Of a stretch of 64,000 nt of DNA, positions 38,140 through 49,400 are shown one piece after another. The number at the start of each line of letters is the position of its first letter. Position 1 is the first letter of the stretch. The stretch is from Azospirillum thiophilum (GTDB taxonomy: Bacteria > Pseudomonadota > Alphaproteobacteria > Azospirillales > Azospirillaceae). Position numbers and translations under genes: made by a program. The notes beneath the pieces were generated by a model. That model made no database searches and was not told the origin of the DNA. It worked only from the letters and a program-made list of their open reading frames with translations. Location: assembly GCF_001305595.1 (NCBI RefSeq), contig NZ_CP012406.1:62001-126000 (forward strand). The letters are read 5' to 3'.

Positions 38140-41100
38140 CGGAGCGGTCGGCCATCACCGGGGCCAACACCGGGGGCATCGCCGCGGCCGGTCCGGTTCC
38201 GGCCGCCCTGCCTCCCGACGAGCCCGAGCGGCTGGCGGTGCTGCACTCCTATTGCGTGCTCGACAGCGCGCCGGAATCCGGGTTCGACAACATCACCCGG
38301 CTGGCCCAGCATTTCTTCGGCACCCGCATCGCCCTGGTTTCCCTGATCGACAGCAGCCGGCAATGGTTCAAGAGCCGCGTCGGGCTCGATGTGGCGGAGA
38401 CGGGGCGCGACCTTGCCTTCTGCGCCCATGCCATCCTGGACGATGGCGTGCTGGTGGTGCTGGATGCGAGCAGGGATCCGCGCTTTTCCGGCAATCCGCT
38501 GGTCACCGGCGCGCCCAACATCCGCTTCTATGCCGGCGCCCCGCTGATGGCCGGCGGGCACAAGCTGGGAACGCTGTGCGTCATCGACGACACGCCGCGC
38601 AGCGGTTTCGACGCCCGCGAGGCGGAGACCCTGACCCAGCTGGCCCGGCTGGTGGTGGACGAGCTGGAGCTGCGCCGCGAGGCGGCGCGGCGCGAACGGG
38701 CGGAGGCGGAGCTGCGCGACCGCTCGCGCCTGCTGAACCTTGCCGAGGAGATCGGGCAGTTCGGCCATTGGTACGTCGACTTCGTCACCGACCGCCGCCG
38801 CTGGTCCGACGAGGTCTACCGCATCATGGGCCTGACGCCGCAGGCCGGTCCGCCGACGGTCGAGATGTCGCGGGCCGCCTACCATCCGGACGACCTGCCG
38901 CGGCTGGCCGAGCTGGTCGAACGGGCCCGGACCGGCGGCGAGGGGTTTTCGGTCGAGGCGCGCGTCATCCGTCCCGATGGCGACCTGCGCCATGTCTTCA
39001 TCCGCGGCATGACCGAAGCCGGGCCCGACGGCCGGCCGGTCGGCCTGATGGGCGTCGTCCAGGACATCACCGAGGCCAAGCGCGAAGAGGCGGAGCTGCG
39101 GTCGAACCGCGAGCTGCTGGACCTCACCGTGCAGGCGACGCGGGACGGCATCTGGGACTGGGCGCTCGACACCAATACCATCTGGTTCTCGCCCACCTGG
39201 AAGGAACAGCTCGGCTACCGTGACGACGAGCTGGAGAACAGCCTGGAGATGTGGGCCGGCCTGATCTTCGAGGAGGACCGGATCGCGGCGCTGGAGACGG
39301 TCCGGGCCTACAATGCCGGCCGGATCCCCAATTTCGAGATGGTGCAGCGCTTCCGCCACAAGCAGGGTCACACCGTCTACATCCTCAGCCGCGCCATCCA
39401 CATCCGCGACGCCTCCGGCCAGGTGGTGCGCATGGTCGGCGCCCACACCGACATCACGCGCGACAAGAAGTCGGAGGAGGAACTCCGGCTCGCCAAGCAG
39501 ACGCTGGACGACGCGATCGAGGCGGTGCCCGAGGGGCTGGCCTATTTCGATGCCGACGACCGGCTGATCCTGTGCAACGAGCGATACCGCGAGGCGCATC
39601 CGCGCACCGCGCCGCTGCTGACGCCCGGCCGCCCCTTCGAGGCGATCCTGCGGCTGGCCATCGCCAACGGGGAATTCGCCGGCAACCCCGAGGGCGCCAC
39701 CGACGAAGCCTGGATCCAGGCCGAGCTGGCCCAGCACCGCAACCCCGGCCCGCCCTTCGAGCGGGAGCTGCCCGACGGCCGCTGGATCCTGGTGGCGGAG
39801 AACCGCACCTCCAGCGGGGCGCTGGTCTGCACCCGCACCGACATCACCGAGCGCAAGCGCTTCGAGGCGGAGCTGCAGCGCCAGGCTGCCGACATGTGCG
39901 CGCTGGCCGAGGGGCTGGACGCCGCCCGCGAGGAGGCCGACGCGCTGCGCGCCCGGGCGGAGGCGGCGACCCAGGCCAAGTCGGAGTTCCTGGCGGCGAT
40001 GAGCCACGAGATCCGCACGCCGATGAACGGCATCATGGGCATGACCGAACTGCTGTTCGACACCCCCCTGACGGAGGAGCAGCGCCAGTTCGCCCAGGCC
40101 ATCCGCAGCTCGTCCAACGCCCTGCTGACCATCATCAACGACATCCTGGACATCTCCAAGCTGGAGGCCGGCCGCGTCACCGTCGAGACGCTGCCCTTCG
40201 ATCCCGCCGATCTGGTGGAAGGGGTGGTGGAACTGCTGACCCCGCGCGCCCAGGAGAAGGGCATCGAGATCGGCTTCTACATCGACCCGATGCTGCGCCG
40301 CACCCTGCTGGGCGACCCGACCCGCATCCGCCAGATCCTGGTCAATCTGGTCGGCAACGCGGTGAAGTTCACCGATGTCGGCTCGGTCGCGGTGGAGCTG
40401 GAGGCGCTGGACGCCACCGACGCCCATCTGGTGCTGCGCATGACGGTGACCGACACCGGCATCGGCATCGCGGCCGATGCGCTGCCGACCCTGTTCAACA
40501 AGTTCCAGCAGGTCGACGGGTCGATCACCCGCAAGTTCGGCGGCACCGGGCTGGGGCTGGCGATCTGCCGCCAGCTGTCGGAGCTGATGGGCGGCGGCAT
40601 CGCGGTGGAGAGCACGCCCGGTGCCGGCAGCCGGTTCCAGGTCGACCTGCCGCTGACCCTGTCGGACGAGGCGCTGCCGCCGGCGGAACGGCCGCTGGCC
40701 GGCCGCTCCGCCCTGGTGGTCGACGATCTGGCGGTGAACCGTCGCGTGCTGGCCTCGATGCTCGACAGCCTGGGCGCCCGGCCCTCGACGGTCGACAACG
40801 CTCCCGACGCGCTGGAGGCGCTGACCCGGGCCGCCGTCGGCGGCCGGCCCTTCGACATCGTGCTGATCGACCAGACCATGCCCGGCATGGGCGGCGACGC
40901 GCTGCTGGCCGCAATCGCCGGCAATCCGCTCCTCGCGGACAGCCGGCGGGTGCTGGTCACCGCCCTGGCGCCAGCGGCGCGGGCCTATGGCGGGCCGGTC
41001 CAGGGGCTGGCCCACGCCGCCATCGGCCGGCCGCTGCGCCAGGGCGCGCTGTGCGCCTGCCTGTCCGGGCTGTTCGCGGTCGACGGACCGGCTGCGGACC

Positions 41101-42041
41101 GGCAGGACAGCCTGCGGGTGGCAGCCGAAGCCCGGCGGGCGGAGCCGGCGCGCAGCGGCCGCATCCTGCTGGCGGAGGACAACCGCACCAACCAGCTCTT
41201 CGCCACCACCCTGCTGCGCAAGCTCGGCTATACGGTGGAACTGGCGGAGGACGGGGAGCAGGCGGTGGCCGCGGTCTGCCGCGGCGGCATCGACCTCGTC
41301 CTGATGGATGTGCAGATGCCCGGCATGGACGGGCTGGAGGCCGCGCAGGCGATCCGGGCGTTCGGCGGCCCGCTGGCCGGGCTGCCGATCATCGCGCTGA
41401 CCGCAGACGCCATGCCCGGCACGCGGGAGCAGTGCCTGCGCGCCGGCATGAGCGACTATCTGACCAAGCCGATCAGCCGCGCCGGGCTGGTGACGGCGTT
41501 GGACGGCTGGCTGGGCCGGAAGGACGGGAGGCAGGAGGGCGGGCAGGACGGGGGCGCGGCGAGGATTCCCGATACGGCCCCTGATACCGCCCCCAATGCG
41601 GCCTCCTCCGGGAAGGCTCCGGCCGGTGGCGCCGCGGACGACGAGATCCTTGCCGGGGATGTGCAGGACGGTGAGCCGCTCGACGGGTCGGTGCTGGCCG
41701 ATCTGGCCGGGACCGTCGACCCCGGCAGCCTGGCCCTGATCGTCGACAGTTTCCTGGACGACGTTTCCCGCCGGCTGGAGCGGCTGTCGGCGATGGCGGA
41801 GGCCGCCCGGGACGGCGCGCTCGATCTCCCGGCGCTGGCGGGCGAGGCCCACGACCTGTCCAGCCTGTCGGGCAGCTTCGGCGGGATGACGGTCATGCAT
41901 CTCGCCTGGCGGCTGGAGGTGGTCTGCCGGTCCGGCGACCGGACCCAGGCCGTCCGGATCCTGCCGCTTCTGGTCCGAGAGGCCGGCCGGCTGGAAACCG
42001 CCCTGCGCGAGCGCACCGGCGGGGTACGGCCGGCGGCCTGA
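38136..42041 (+). CDS. hybrid histidine kinase: GAF-PAS-HisKA-HATPase-REC-REC-Hpt
   Basis: The 1301-residue soluble kinase starts at GTG 38136, overlapping the LuxO-like stop. Order: GAF (about 25-180, LDSAPESGFDNITRLA), three PAS segments (about 190-560), HisKA (MSHEIRTPMNGIMGM), HATPase_c (NLVGNAVKF, DTGIGI, GGTGLGLAI), a first receiver (LVVDDLAVNRR, LIDQTMPGM) whose conserved Lys appears replaced (IGRPLRQ), a complete second receiver (LLAEDNRTNQL, LMDVQMPGMDG, LTKPI), and a C-terminal Hpt-like domain with His in GEAHDLSSLSG. This is a complete phosphorelay that can end on the neighbouring regulator. No transmembrane segments were seen. Confidence 0.92.
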
Positions 42042-42080
42042 GCGCCGGCCGTACCCCCTTTTGCCGGTGCCAGGCTTGGC

Positions 42081-42314
42081 TCAGCCGGTGCCCGGCTGGG
42101 CCGAACCGTCGGTGTCCTCGGCCCGTTCGCGCAGCTCCTCCGACGACAGGCCGGCCGGGGTGGCGTCCTGGAGGGTGCCGTCGCCCGGCGTCTTGGTCAT
42201 GTCCTCGCGCGGGGAGCGTTCGCCGGCCGGCGTCCCGTCATGCTTCGCCGGAACCGGCTTCTCCGGGGAGGGGCTTCCTTCGGAGGGGGTGCGTGTTTGA
42301 GACGTGTCGGTCAT
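42081..42314 (-). CDS. small hydrophilic, probably disordered protein
   Basis: The 77-residue protein is rich in Ser, Thr, Pro, Glu and Asp and lacks hydrophobic segments; most of it should be unstructured, with one short helical part (LSSEELRERAED). A ribosome site (AGAGGAC) lies just before the ATG at 42314, which supports translation. It is divergent from the citrate synthase gene. Function unknown. Confidence 0.6.
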   Translation of the reverse strand: MTDTSQTRTPSEGSPSPEKPVPAKHDGTPAGERSPREDMTKTPGDGTLQDATPAGLSSEELRERAEDTDGSAQPGTG

Positions 42315-42515
42315 GATGTCCTCTGCTATCTTCCGGGGGAGTCAACGACATGGGACGGGTGCGGGTTCCGCCCCCGGGCCGACCCTTCGGAGACCGGGAG
42401 AAGACGGCGCGGCGCCTTCGGCGTCAAAGCGCGCGGGCATGGGCCAACCACCAAGGTCCGGCGGCGGCGGTCGACAGGCGCCGTCCGGCCGGCCAGCAAG
42501 GAGTGCGAGAAGGTC

Positions 42516-43847
42516 ATGGAATCGAGCAAGCACACGCCGCACGGCGATGTGACCCAGGTCGGCACCGTCACGCTGACCGACGACGCCACCGGCAAGACGC
42601 TGAAGCTGCCGCTGCTGGGCGGGTCCACCGGCCCCAACGTGATCGACATTCGCAAGCTCTACGCCGAGACCGGCTATTTCACCTATGATCCGGGCTTCAC
42701 CTCGACCGCCGCCTGCGATTCGGCGATCACCTACATCGACGGCGACGAGGGCGTGCTGCTGCACCGCGGCTACGCCATCGCCGATCTGGCCGAGAATTGC
42801 GACTTCCTGGAGGTCTGCCACCTGCTGCTGAACGGCGAACTGCCCGACCCGCAGCAGAAGGCCGATTTCGAGCGCACCATCACCTACCACACGATGGTGC
42901 ACGAGCAGCTGTCCAAGTTCTACAGCGGCTTCCGCCGCGACGCCCACCCGATGGCGATCATGTGCGGCGTTGTCGGCGCCCTGTCGGCCTTCTATCACGA
43001 TTCCACCGACATCTTCGACCCGGTGCAGCGCAAGATCGCCGCGCACCGCCTGATCGCCAAGATGCCGACCATGGCCGCCATGGCCCACAAATACACGGTC
43101 GGCGAACCCTTCATGTATCCGCGCAACGACCTGACCTACGCGGAAAACTTCCTCTACATGACGTTCGGCACGCCGTGCGAGCAGTGGAAGGTCGACCCGA
43201 TCCTGTCGGAGGCGATGGACAAGATCTTCATCCTGCATGCCGACCACGAGCAGAACGCCTCGACCTCCACCGTCCGTCTGGCCGGCTCGTCGCACGCCAA
43301 CCCGTTCGCCTGCATCGCGTCGGGCATCGCTGCCTTGTGGGGTCCGGCCCATGGCGGCGCCAACGAGGCGGTGCTGAAGATGCTGGAGGAGATCGGCTCG
43401 GTCGATCGCATCCCCGAGTTCGTCCGCCGCGCCAAGGACAAGAACGACAGCTTCCGCCTGATGGGCTTCGGCCACCGGGTCTACAAGAACTACGACCCGC
43501 GCGCCAAGATCATGCGCGAGACCTGCTATCAGGTCCTCGACCGCCTGGGCATCAGGGACGAGCCGCACCTCGCCATCGCGATGGAGCTGGAGCGGATCGC
43601 CCTGTCGGACGAGTATTTCATCGAGAAGAAGCTCTATCCGAACGTCGATTTCTATTCGGGCATCATCCTGAAGGCGATGGGCTTCCCGACCAGCATGTTC
43701 ACCGTGCTGTTCGCGCTGGCCCGCACCGTCGGCTGGATCAGCCAGTGGAAGGAGATGATCGAGGATCCGGCCCAGAAGATCGGCCGTCCCCGCCAGCTCT
43801 TCACCGGCCACGCCGCCCGTCGGTTCGTGCCGCTGGACAAGCGTTGA
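42516..43847 (+). CDS. gltA: citrate synthase
   Basis: The 443-residue type II (hexameric, GltA-like) citrate synthase condenses acetyl-CoA with oxaloacetate to start the TCA cycle. Visible: ITYIDGDEGVLLHRGYAI, catalytic histidines in LHADHEQNASTSTVR and GPAHGGANEAVL, and MGFGHRVYKNYDPRA with the C-terminal FTGHAARRFVPLDKR. The frame is open far upstream, but ATG 42516 with nearby AAGGAG gives the standard N-terminus. Confidence 0.96.
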   Translation: MESSKHTPHGDVTQVGTVTLTDDATGKTLKLPLLGGSTGPNVIDIRKLYAETGYFTYDPGFTSTAACDSAITYIDGDEGVLLHRGYAIADLAENCDFLEVCHLLLNGELPDPQQKADFERTITYHTMVHEQLSKFYSGFRRDAHPMAIMCGVVGALSAFYHDSTDIFDPVQRKIAAHRLIAKMPTMAAMAHKYTVGEPFMYPRNDLTYAENFLYMTFGTPCEQWKVDPILSEAMDKIFILHADHEQNASTSTVRLAGSSHANPFACIASGIAALWGPAHGGANEAVLKMLEEIGSVDRIPEFVRRAKDKNDSFRLMGFGHRVYKNYDPRAKIMRETCYQVLDRLGIRDEPHLAIAMELERIALSDEYFIEKKLYPNVDFYSGIILKAMGFPTSMFTVLFALARTVGWISQWKEMIEDPAQKIGRPRQLFTGHAARRFVPLDKR

Positions 43848-43860
43848 GCGGAATGGCCTT

Positions 43861-43900
43861 CCCCCTCGCCCCGACCCTTTCCCCGGAGGGGAGAGGGGGA
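43861..43900. repeat. GC-rich palindromic repeat, copy 5
   Basis: CCCCCTCGCCCCGACCCTTTCCCC-GGAGGGGAGAGGGGGA is a half-element of the same palindromic family, in the 67-base gap between gltA and the NrtR-like gene. It folds into a hairpin and may act as the gltA terminator. Confidence 0.65.
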
Positions 43901-43914
43901 AGACCGGTTCCATC

Positions 43915-44955
43915 GTGACCAGGCCCCTCCAGCTCGGCCTGTCGGTCGCCATCGTGGCGGTGACCGGCGGGACGCCGCGCGTGGTGACGGTGCGCAGCGG
44001 CTTTGCCGTGCCGGAGGACCATCGGCGCGGCGACGAGCCGTTGCCGCACCGCGACGCGCTGCCCGGCGCACCCTTCGAGCCCGACCGCTTCCGCACCCTG
44101 CAGGATGGCGTCCGTGCGGTGGCGGAGGGGCTGTCGGGCGTCGCGCTCCGCTATGTCGAACAGCTCTACACCTTCGGCGACCGTTACCGCGACCCGCATG
44201 AGCTGTTCGGTGGGCCGCGCTCGGTCGTGGTCGGCTATCTGGCCCTGGTCCGCGATGGCCCGCTGGGCGGCGACGCCTCGGCCGAATGGCGCGACCTCTA
44301 CGATCATTTTCCGTGGGAGGATTGGCGCGACCGCCGCCCGCAACTGCTGGACGGGGTGATCGCCCCGGCGCTGCGCGGCTGGGTCGATGCCGCCGGCGAC
44401 GAGGAGACCCGCCGGCGCCGGGCCGAGCGGGCGCAGATGGCCTTCGGGCTGGACGGCGCCGATTGGGACATGGAGCGGGTGCTGGAGCGCTACGAGCTGC
44501 TCTACGAGGCGGGCCTGGTGGTGGAGGCGTTCCGCGACCGCGACCTTGCGGCCCGTATCGAGGATGGGACGGGCGCGGCGTCGGCGGCCGGTTCGTTTGT
44601 GCAGACCGGGCCGATGCCGCGCGCGCTCGGCCGGCCGATGGCGCGGGACGGGCGGCGCATCCTCGCCACCGCGCTGGAACGGCTGCGCGGCAAGCTGCGC
44701 TACCGTCCCATCGTCTTCGAGCTGCTGCCGCCGACCTTCACCCTGCATCAGTTGCAGCTGGTGGTGGAGGCGCTGTCGGGCGAACGGGTGCACAAGCAGA
44801 ATTTCCGCCGGCTGATGATCTCCGGCGGCTTCGTCGAGCCCACCGGCAGTTATGAGAGCCAGACCGGCGGCCGCCCGGCCGAGTTGTACCGCTTCCGTCG
44901 CCAGGCCATCCACGAACGCACCAGCGCCGGGGCCATTCCGTCCGCGGATGGATAG
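43915..44955 (+). CDS. NrtR-like NUDIX-domain regulator with winged helix
   Basis: The 346-residue protein has an N-terminal NUDIX-type domain (SVAIVAVTGGTPRVVTVRSG; SGVALRYVEQLYTFGDRYRD) and a C-terminal winged helix (FTLHQLQLVVEALSGERVHKQNFRRLMISGGFVEPTG), the architecture of NrtR-type NAD-metabolism regulators. The canonical NUDIX box GX5EX7REUXEEXGU is not recognisable, consistent with a sensor rather than a hydrolase. A linker (about 155-230) is longer than in typical NrtR. Start GTG at 43915. No NAD-biosynthesis gene is adjacent. Confidence 0.83.
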   Translation: MTRPLQLGLSVAIVAVTGGTPRVVTVRSGFAVPEDHRRGDEPLPHRDALPGAPFEPDRFRTLQDGVRAVAEGLSGVALRYVEQLYTFGDRYRDPHELFGGPRSVVVGYLALVRDGPLGGDASAEWRDLYDHFPWEDWRDRRPQLLDGVIAPALRGWVDAAGDEETRRRRAERAQMAFGLDGADWDMERVLERYELLYEAGLVVEAFRDRDLAARIEDGTGAASAAGSFVQTGPMPRALGRPMARDGRRILATALERLRGKLRYRPIVFELLPPTFTLHQLQLVVEALSGERVHKQNFRRLMISGGFVEPTGSYESQTGGRPAELYRFRRQAIHERTSAGAIPSADG

Positions 44956-45055
44956 AGTGAATCCGCCGGAAACTTCGCCGCGCGGCATCGGGCACAGTTG
45001 TCAACGGGCGGCTGTAAGGGGATACTCCTGCAATGGTTTTATTTCCGGACTGTCC

Positions 45056-45706
45056 ATGTCGCACCGCATTCTGATCGCCGACGACCATCCGCTGATGCGC
45101 ACCGCGCTGACCCAGACCATCGGGCAGGCGATAGCCGGAGCCGTCATCCTGGAGGCGTCGCGCTTCGATCAGATCAAGCCGCTGCTGGACACCGGCGAGC
45201 CGCCCGACGTCATCCTGCTCGACCTGCACATGCCCGGCATGAGCGGCCTGATCGGCCTGATGATGCTGCGCTCCGAACATCCGGCGATTCCGGTGATCGT
45301 CGTTTCGGCATCGGAAGATCCGGTGACGATCCAGCGCGCCATCGATTACGGCGCCTCCGGCTTCGTGCCGAAATCCGCTCCCAACACCCAGATCGTCGAG
45401 GCGATCCACGCCGTGCTCGACGGCGAGCTCTGGCTGCCCGAGATCAAGGGCGGTCCCGAGACCGACGCCCCCGACCCGGCCCAGCGCGCCGCCACCCTGA
45501 CGCCGCAGCAGCTCCGCGTGCTGGCCGGCATCGCCGAGGGCAAGCTGAACAAGCAGATCGCCTACGAGATGAACGTCGCCGAGACGACGGTGAAGGCGCA
45601 TGTGACCACGATCCTGCGCAAGCTGGGGGTGCTGACCAGGACGCAGGCCGCGGTTCTGGCTAGCCAGCTGGCGCTGTCGGCCGCCCCGCCGCCGCCGGTG
45701 GAGTGA
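45056..45706 (+). CDS. NarL/LuxR-type response regulator (CrbR-like)
   Basis: This 216-residue regulator has a receiver (ILIADDHPLMRTAL, phospho-Asp in ILLDLHMPGMSG, Lys in VPKSAP) and a LuxR HTH (LTPQQLRVLAGIAEGKLNKQIAYEMNVAETTVKAHV). The nearby, convergent CrbS-like transporter/kinase usually pairs with a LuxR-type regulator controlling acetyl-CoA synthetase, so this is the likely partner. The frame opens earlier (44852); ATG 45056 gives the standard start. Confidence 0.9.
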   Translation: MSHRILIADDHPLMRTALTQTIGQAIAGAVILEASRFDQIKPLLDTGEPPDVILLDLHMPGMSGLIGLMMLRSEHPAIPVIVVSASEDPVTIQRAIDYGASGFVPKSAPNTQIVEAIHAVLDGELWLPEIKGGPETDAPDPAQRAATLTPQQLRVLAGIAEGKLNKQIAYEMNVAETTVKAHVTTILRKLGVLTRTQAAVLASQLALSAAPPPPVE

Positions 45707-45764
45707 CACAGTAGGCAAGAATAGGGCAGCGGATCGTGCTTACTGCTGCATCGCGTATGCAATA

Positions 45765-46091
45765 TTAAGTTTCGATCATGAATCCATAACGCTCGGCAAG
45801 ATTGATGAGCGGGCCAAACACACACGTTGCAGAAGTAACGGTTATGTATACATAATTTGAAGATACGACCAGGAATATGCCGGGATAAAGTATAGCGAGG
45901 CCAACAGTTACTCCGGTGGAAAAAGTAAGGCCATCAAGAAGGTGCCGAAGAAGATTTTTCGACACAGCCAATCTCTTATGTCTTATTGAATCAAATATTA
46001 TGATAAGTATGCAATACCCCGCAGATAAAAGGAAATATGTTATTCCAACGCCACTGTCCGATAAAGGGCTGATTGCATTGATATCGCTCAT
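45765..46091 (-). CDS. small membrane protein, AT-rich
   Basis: The 108-residue protein has about three hydrophobic segments (YFLLSAGYCILIIIFDSI; GLTFSTGVTVGLAILYPGIFLVV; VYITVTSATCVFGPLI) with a basic loop RHKRLAVSKNLLRH between the first two. Composition and layout resemble holin-like or immunity-type proteins, but I recognise no family. It starts 2 bases after the stop of the other small gene, and both are AT-rich. The pair sits between the LuxR-type regulator and the CrbS-like kinase. Confidence 0.55.
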   Translation of the reverse strand: MSDINAISPLSDSGVGITYFLLSAGYCILIIIFDSIRHKRLAVSKNLLRHLLDGLTFSTGVTVGLAILYPGIFLVVSSNYVYITVTSATCVFGPLINLAERYGFMIET

Positions 46092-46093
46092 TA

Positions 46094-46348
46094 TTACATA
46101 ACGCTTTCTTTTTTTGCTTTTGATTCTAATGCAGCCTCTTTCTCAGAGACTTGAGTAAAGTGCGCGGCAATTAGTGCGCCCAGAACGGCCCCTACAATCG
46201 GAATGATATTTCCAAGTGGGCCGCTGAAAAGTCCGCCAAGAAGGCGAGGGCCAATAGCCTCAAGGCCAATGGCGGTCATACCGGCGGCGCCGAGCCCAGC
46301 CTTAAGCTTTTCCAGTTTTGGGAATAGTGAGATTTTACCTGCTGACAT
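46094..46348 (-). CDS. small Gly/Ala-rich membrane-associated protein, AT-rich
   Basis: The 84-residue protein has a basic N-terminus (MSAGKISLFPKLEKLKAG), a Gly/Ala/Ile-rich hydrophobic middle (GPLGNIIPIVGAVLGALIAAHF) and a charged tail (EKEAALESKAKKES). The start at 46348 follows GAGG by about 9 bases; an in-frame ATG at 46381 is less likely. Upstream partner of the adjacent membrane protein. No family recognised. Confidence 0.55.
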   Translation of the reverse strand: MSAGKISLFPKLEKLKAGLGAAGMTAIGLEAIGPRLLGGLFSGPLGNIIPIVGAVLGALIAAHFTQVSEKEAALESKAKKESVM

Positions 46349-46485
46349 GTTCTGCCTCGCCCCATACCCATCCGGTAGCATAGCCAGTTATAAACATAGC
46401 ATAGCCTGTGGTTGGAATGAAGGTCATGCGCCGATAATGGATTTTGCGAGATCTTTGTTCCCTAAGTTTCAGAGCAATTTCCGTC

Positions 46486-49400
46486 TCACCCCACCAGCCG
46501 CTGCCCCTCCGCCAGTAACTGCCCAAGCAGCGCCCTGAGCGCCCCCGGCCGCACCGGCTTGTAGAGCAGCCGGCAACCCGCCGCCTCGATGTCCTCGCGC
46601 ACCGAGGCGTCGCGGTCGGCGGTGACCACGGCGGCGGGGATGTCGCCGCCCAGCGTCTCGCGCAGCCCCCGCAACGCCTCCACCCCGGTCAGGCTGCGGT
46701 CGAGATGGTAGTCGGTCAGGATCACGTCCGGCCTGCGCCCCTCCAGCTTGGCCAGCGCCAGATCGGGGACGGCGGCGGTGACGACGCCACAGGACCAGCT
46801 CGACAGCAGATCCTCGGTCGCGCGGGCGATGGCGGGTTCGTTCTCCAGGCAGAGCACCAGCACCCCGCGCAGGTCGCGGCCGCGCGGGCGCGCCACCACG
46901 GCGCGGGCGGCGACCGGCTCGTCGGTCAGCGGCACCAGCACCGAGAAGGCGCTGCCGAGCCCGACCCTGGAGCGGACCTGCACCGTATGGTCGAGGATAC
47001 CGGCCAGCCGCTCGACGATGGCGAGGCCGAGCCCGAGCCCCTTGCCACGGTCGTCGGCGTCGTTGTCGAGCTGGCGGAACTCCATGAAGATCTCCGGCAC
47101 CTTGTGCTCGGGGATGCCGGGGCCGGTGTCCCACACCTCGATCGACAGGACGCCGCCGCGCCGCCGGCAACCGAGCAGGATGCGGCCGGTGCGGGTGTAG
47201 CGCACCGCATTGGCGAGATAATTCTGCAGGATGCGGCGCAACAGCGTCGGGTCGCTGCGCACGATGGCCGAACATTCCACCACGCGCAGGGCCAGCCCGT
47301 GGCGGCTCGCCAGCACGGTGAACTCCTCGCCCAGCGGCTTCAGCAGCTCGTCGATACGCATCGGCACCGGGTTCGGCTTCACCACGCCGCTGTCGATCTT
47401 GGAGACGTCCAGCAGGTCGCCCAGGATCTGCTCCACCGACCGCAGCGAGGCATCGATCTGGCTGATGGCGCTGTCGCCGTTGCGCTCCGACAGGGCCGAC
47501 AGGAACAGGCGGGCGGCGTGCAGCGGCTGCAGCAGGTCGTGGCTGGCTGCGGCGAGGAAGCGGGTCTTGCCGCGGTTGGCGCGCTCGGCCTCCGCCTTGG
47601 CTTCCGACAGGTCGTGGGTGCGCTCGGCGATGCGGCGTTCCAGCGTCTCGTTGGCTTCGCGCAGGGCGGCGGCGGCGCGGTGGCGTTCGGTGACGTCGGT
47701 GTAGACCGCGACGAAGCCGCCGCCCCCCGGCTTTGGCCCCCCCGGTTTTGGGCCAGGCATCGGGTTGGTGGCGATCTCCAGCACCGTGCCGTCGGGCCGC
47801 ACCCGCTCGTAGACGTCGGGCCGGTTGCGGCGGCGCGGGTCGGAGCGGCGGGCGAGCAGCGTCTCGACCTCGCCGTTGCGGCCATACTCGCCGCGGCGGT
47901 CGATCAGCCCGACGATCTCCTCCAGCGAGGTGCCGACCTGGACGAAGCCGTCGGGCAGGTCGAGCAGGACCAGGAACTGGTTGTTCCAGGTGGCGACGCG
48001 CCACTCCTCGTCGAACACGGCGATGCCCTGGGGGACGTTCTCCACGGTGGCGCGCAGCAGTTCATGCTGCTTCAGGATGGCGCGCGACGCCTCGTCGATG
48101 ATCGAGCGTGCGTCGGTGCGCGACAGCCGGCGGTCGGACAGCAGCCCGGCCACCACCACGCGGGCCGATGCCGAGCCGACGGCGCCGGCCAGCAGCCGCT
48201 CGGTCAGCTGGATCGCCTCGCCGTCGGTGCGCGTCAGCAGGGCGGTGGGCAGGTCGCCGTCCTCCACCCCGGTAAAGCGGCAGAAGGCGGCATCGGCCCG
48301 CGCCTGTCCGACATAGCGCACCGCCAGATCATGCAGGTCGGCCAGCGTGGCGCCGCGCGGCCCGTGCGCCTCGCCATCGGTCGCACGGCGCAGGCTCATG
48401 AAGCGCGCGGCCTGCTGGCGCTCAAGCGTCGACGGACGGGTCAGCAGCGACACCAGCACGAACAGCAGCAGGTTCGGCCCCAGGCTCCACAGCGCGGCAT
48501 TGGTCAGCGGGTCGATGCCGGCGATGCCGGCCAGCGCCACCGGACTGAGGCCGGTCAGGCCGAAGGGGCCCTCGCGCAGCGCGCTCGACGCCAGCCAGCC
48601 GGCATCGGCGAAGGACGGCAGCAGCATGGTGTAGGCCCAGCCGAGGAAGCCGGCGCAGATGCCGGCGAAGGCGCCGCTGCGGCTGGCCCGGCTCCACACC
48701 AGCCCGCCGAGCAGGGCCGGGGCGAACTGCGCCACCGCGGTGAAGCTCATCATGCCGATGGTCGCCAGCGGAAAGGCCGGGCCGATCAGCCGGTAGCAGC
48801 CATAGGACAGCAGCACCAGCACGATCACCGCCGAGCGGCGCACCAGCAGCAGGATGCCGGCCGGATCGTCGCGCAGGCGGCGGTTGTCTGGGCGCAGCGC
48901 CATCAGCAGCGGGACGGCGATGTCGTTGCAGATCATGGTGCTGAGCGCCACCATCTCCACCAGGATCATGCTGGTGGCGGCCGACAGCCCGCCGATGAAG
49001 GCGGCCAGCGCCAGCCACGGCCAGCCCTGGCTGAGGGGGATCGAGACCATGAAGGTGTCGGCGTTGGTGGTGCCGTCCGGGAACAGCATCAGCCCGGCCA
49101 GCGCCACCGGCAGCACGAACAGGTTGATGGCGACCAGATAGGCCGGGAACAGCTTGGCCGACGAGCGCACGTCGCCGCCATGGGTATTCTCGACCACCGC
49201 GACGTGGAACTGGCGCGGCAGGCACAGGATCGCCAGCGCCGACAACAGGCAGGCGACCCACCAGTCGGCGCCGATGCTGTCGAGCCGGATCATCTCCAGG
49301 AATTCCGGATGGCTGATGGCCGCCTCGACGAAGGCCGCCGGGTTGCCGAACATGGAGAAGGCGATGGCCCCACCCACCCCCAGCGCCGCGGCCAGCTTCA

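Noticed and set aside
46335..46526. Short minus ORF (about 30-63 residues) upstream of the AT-rich membrane-protein pair
   Set aside because: No ribosome site; its start would overlap the kinase 3' region. A leader peptide is possible but unsupported.
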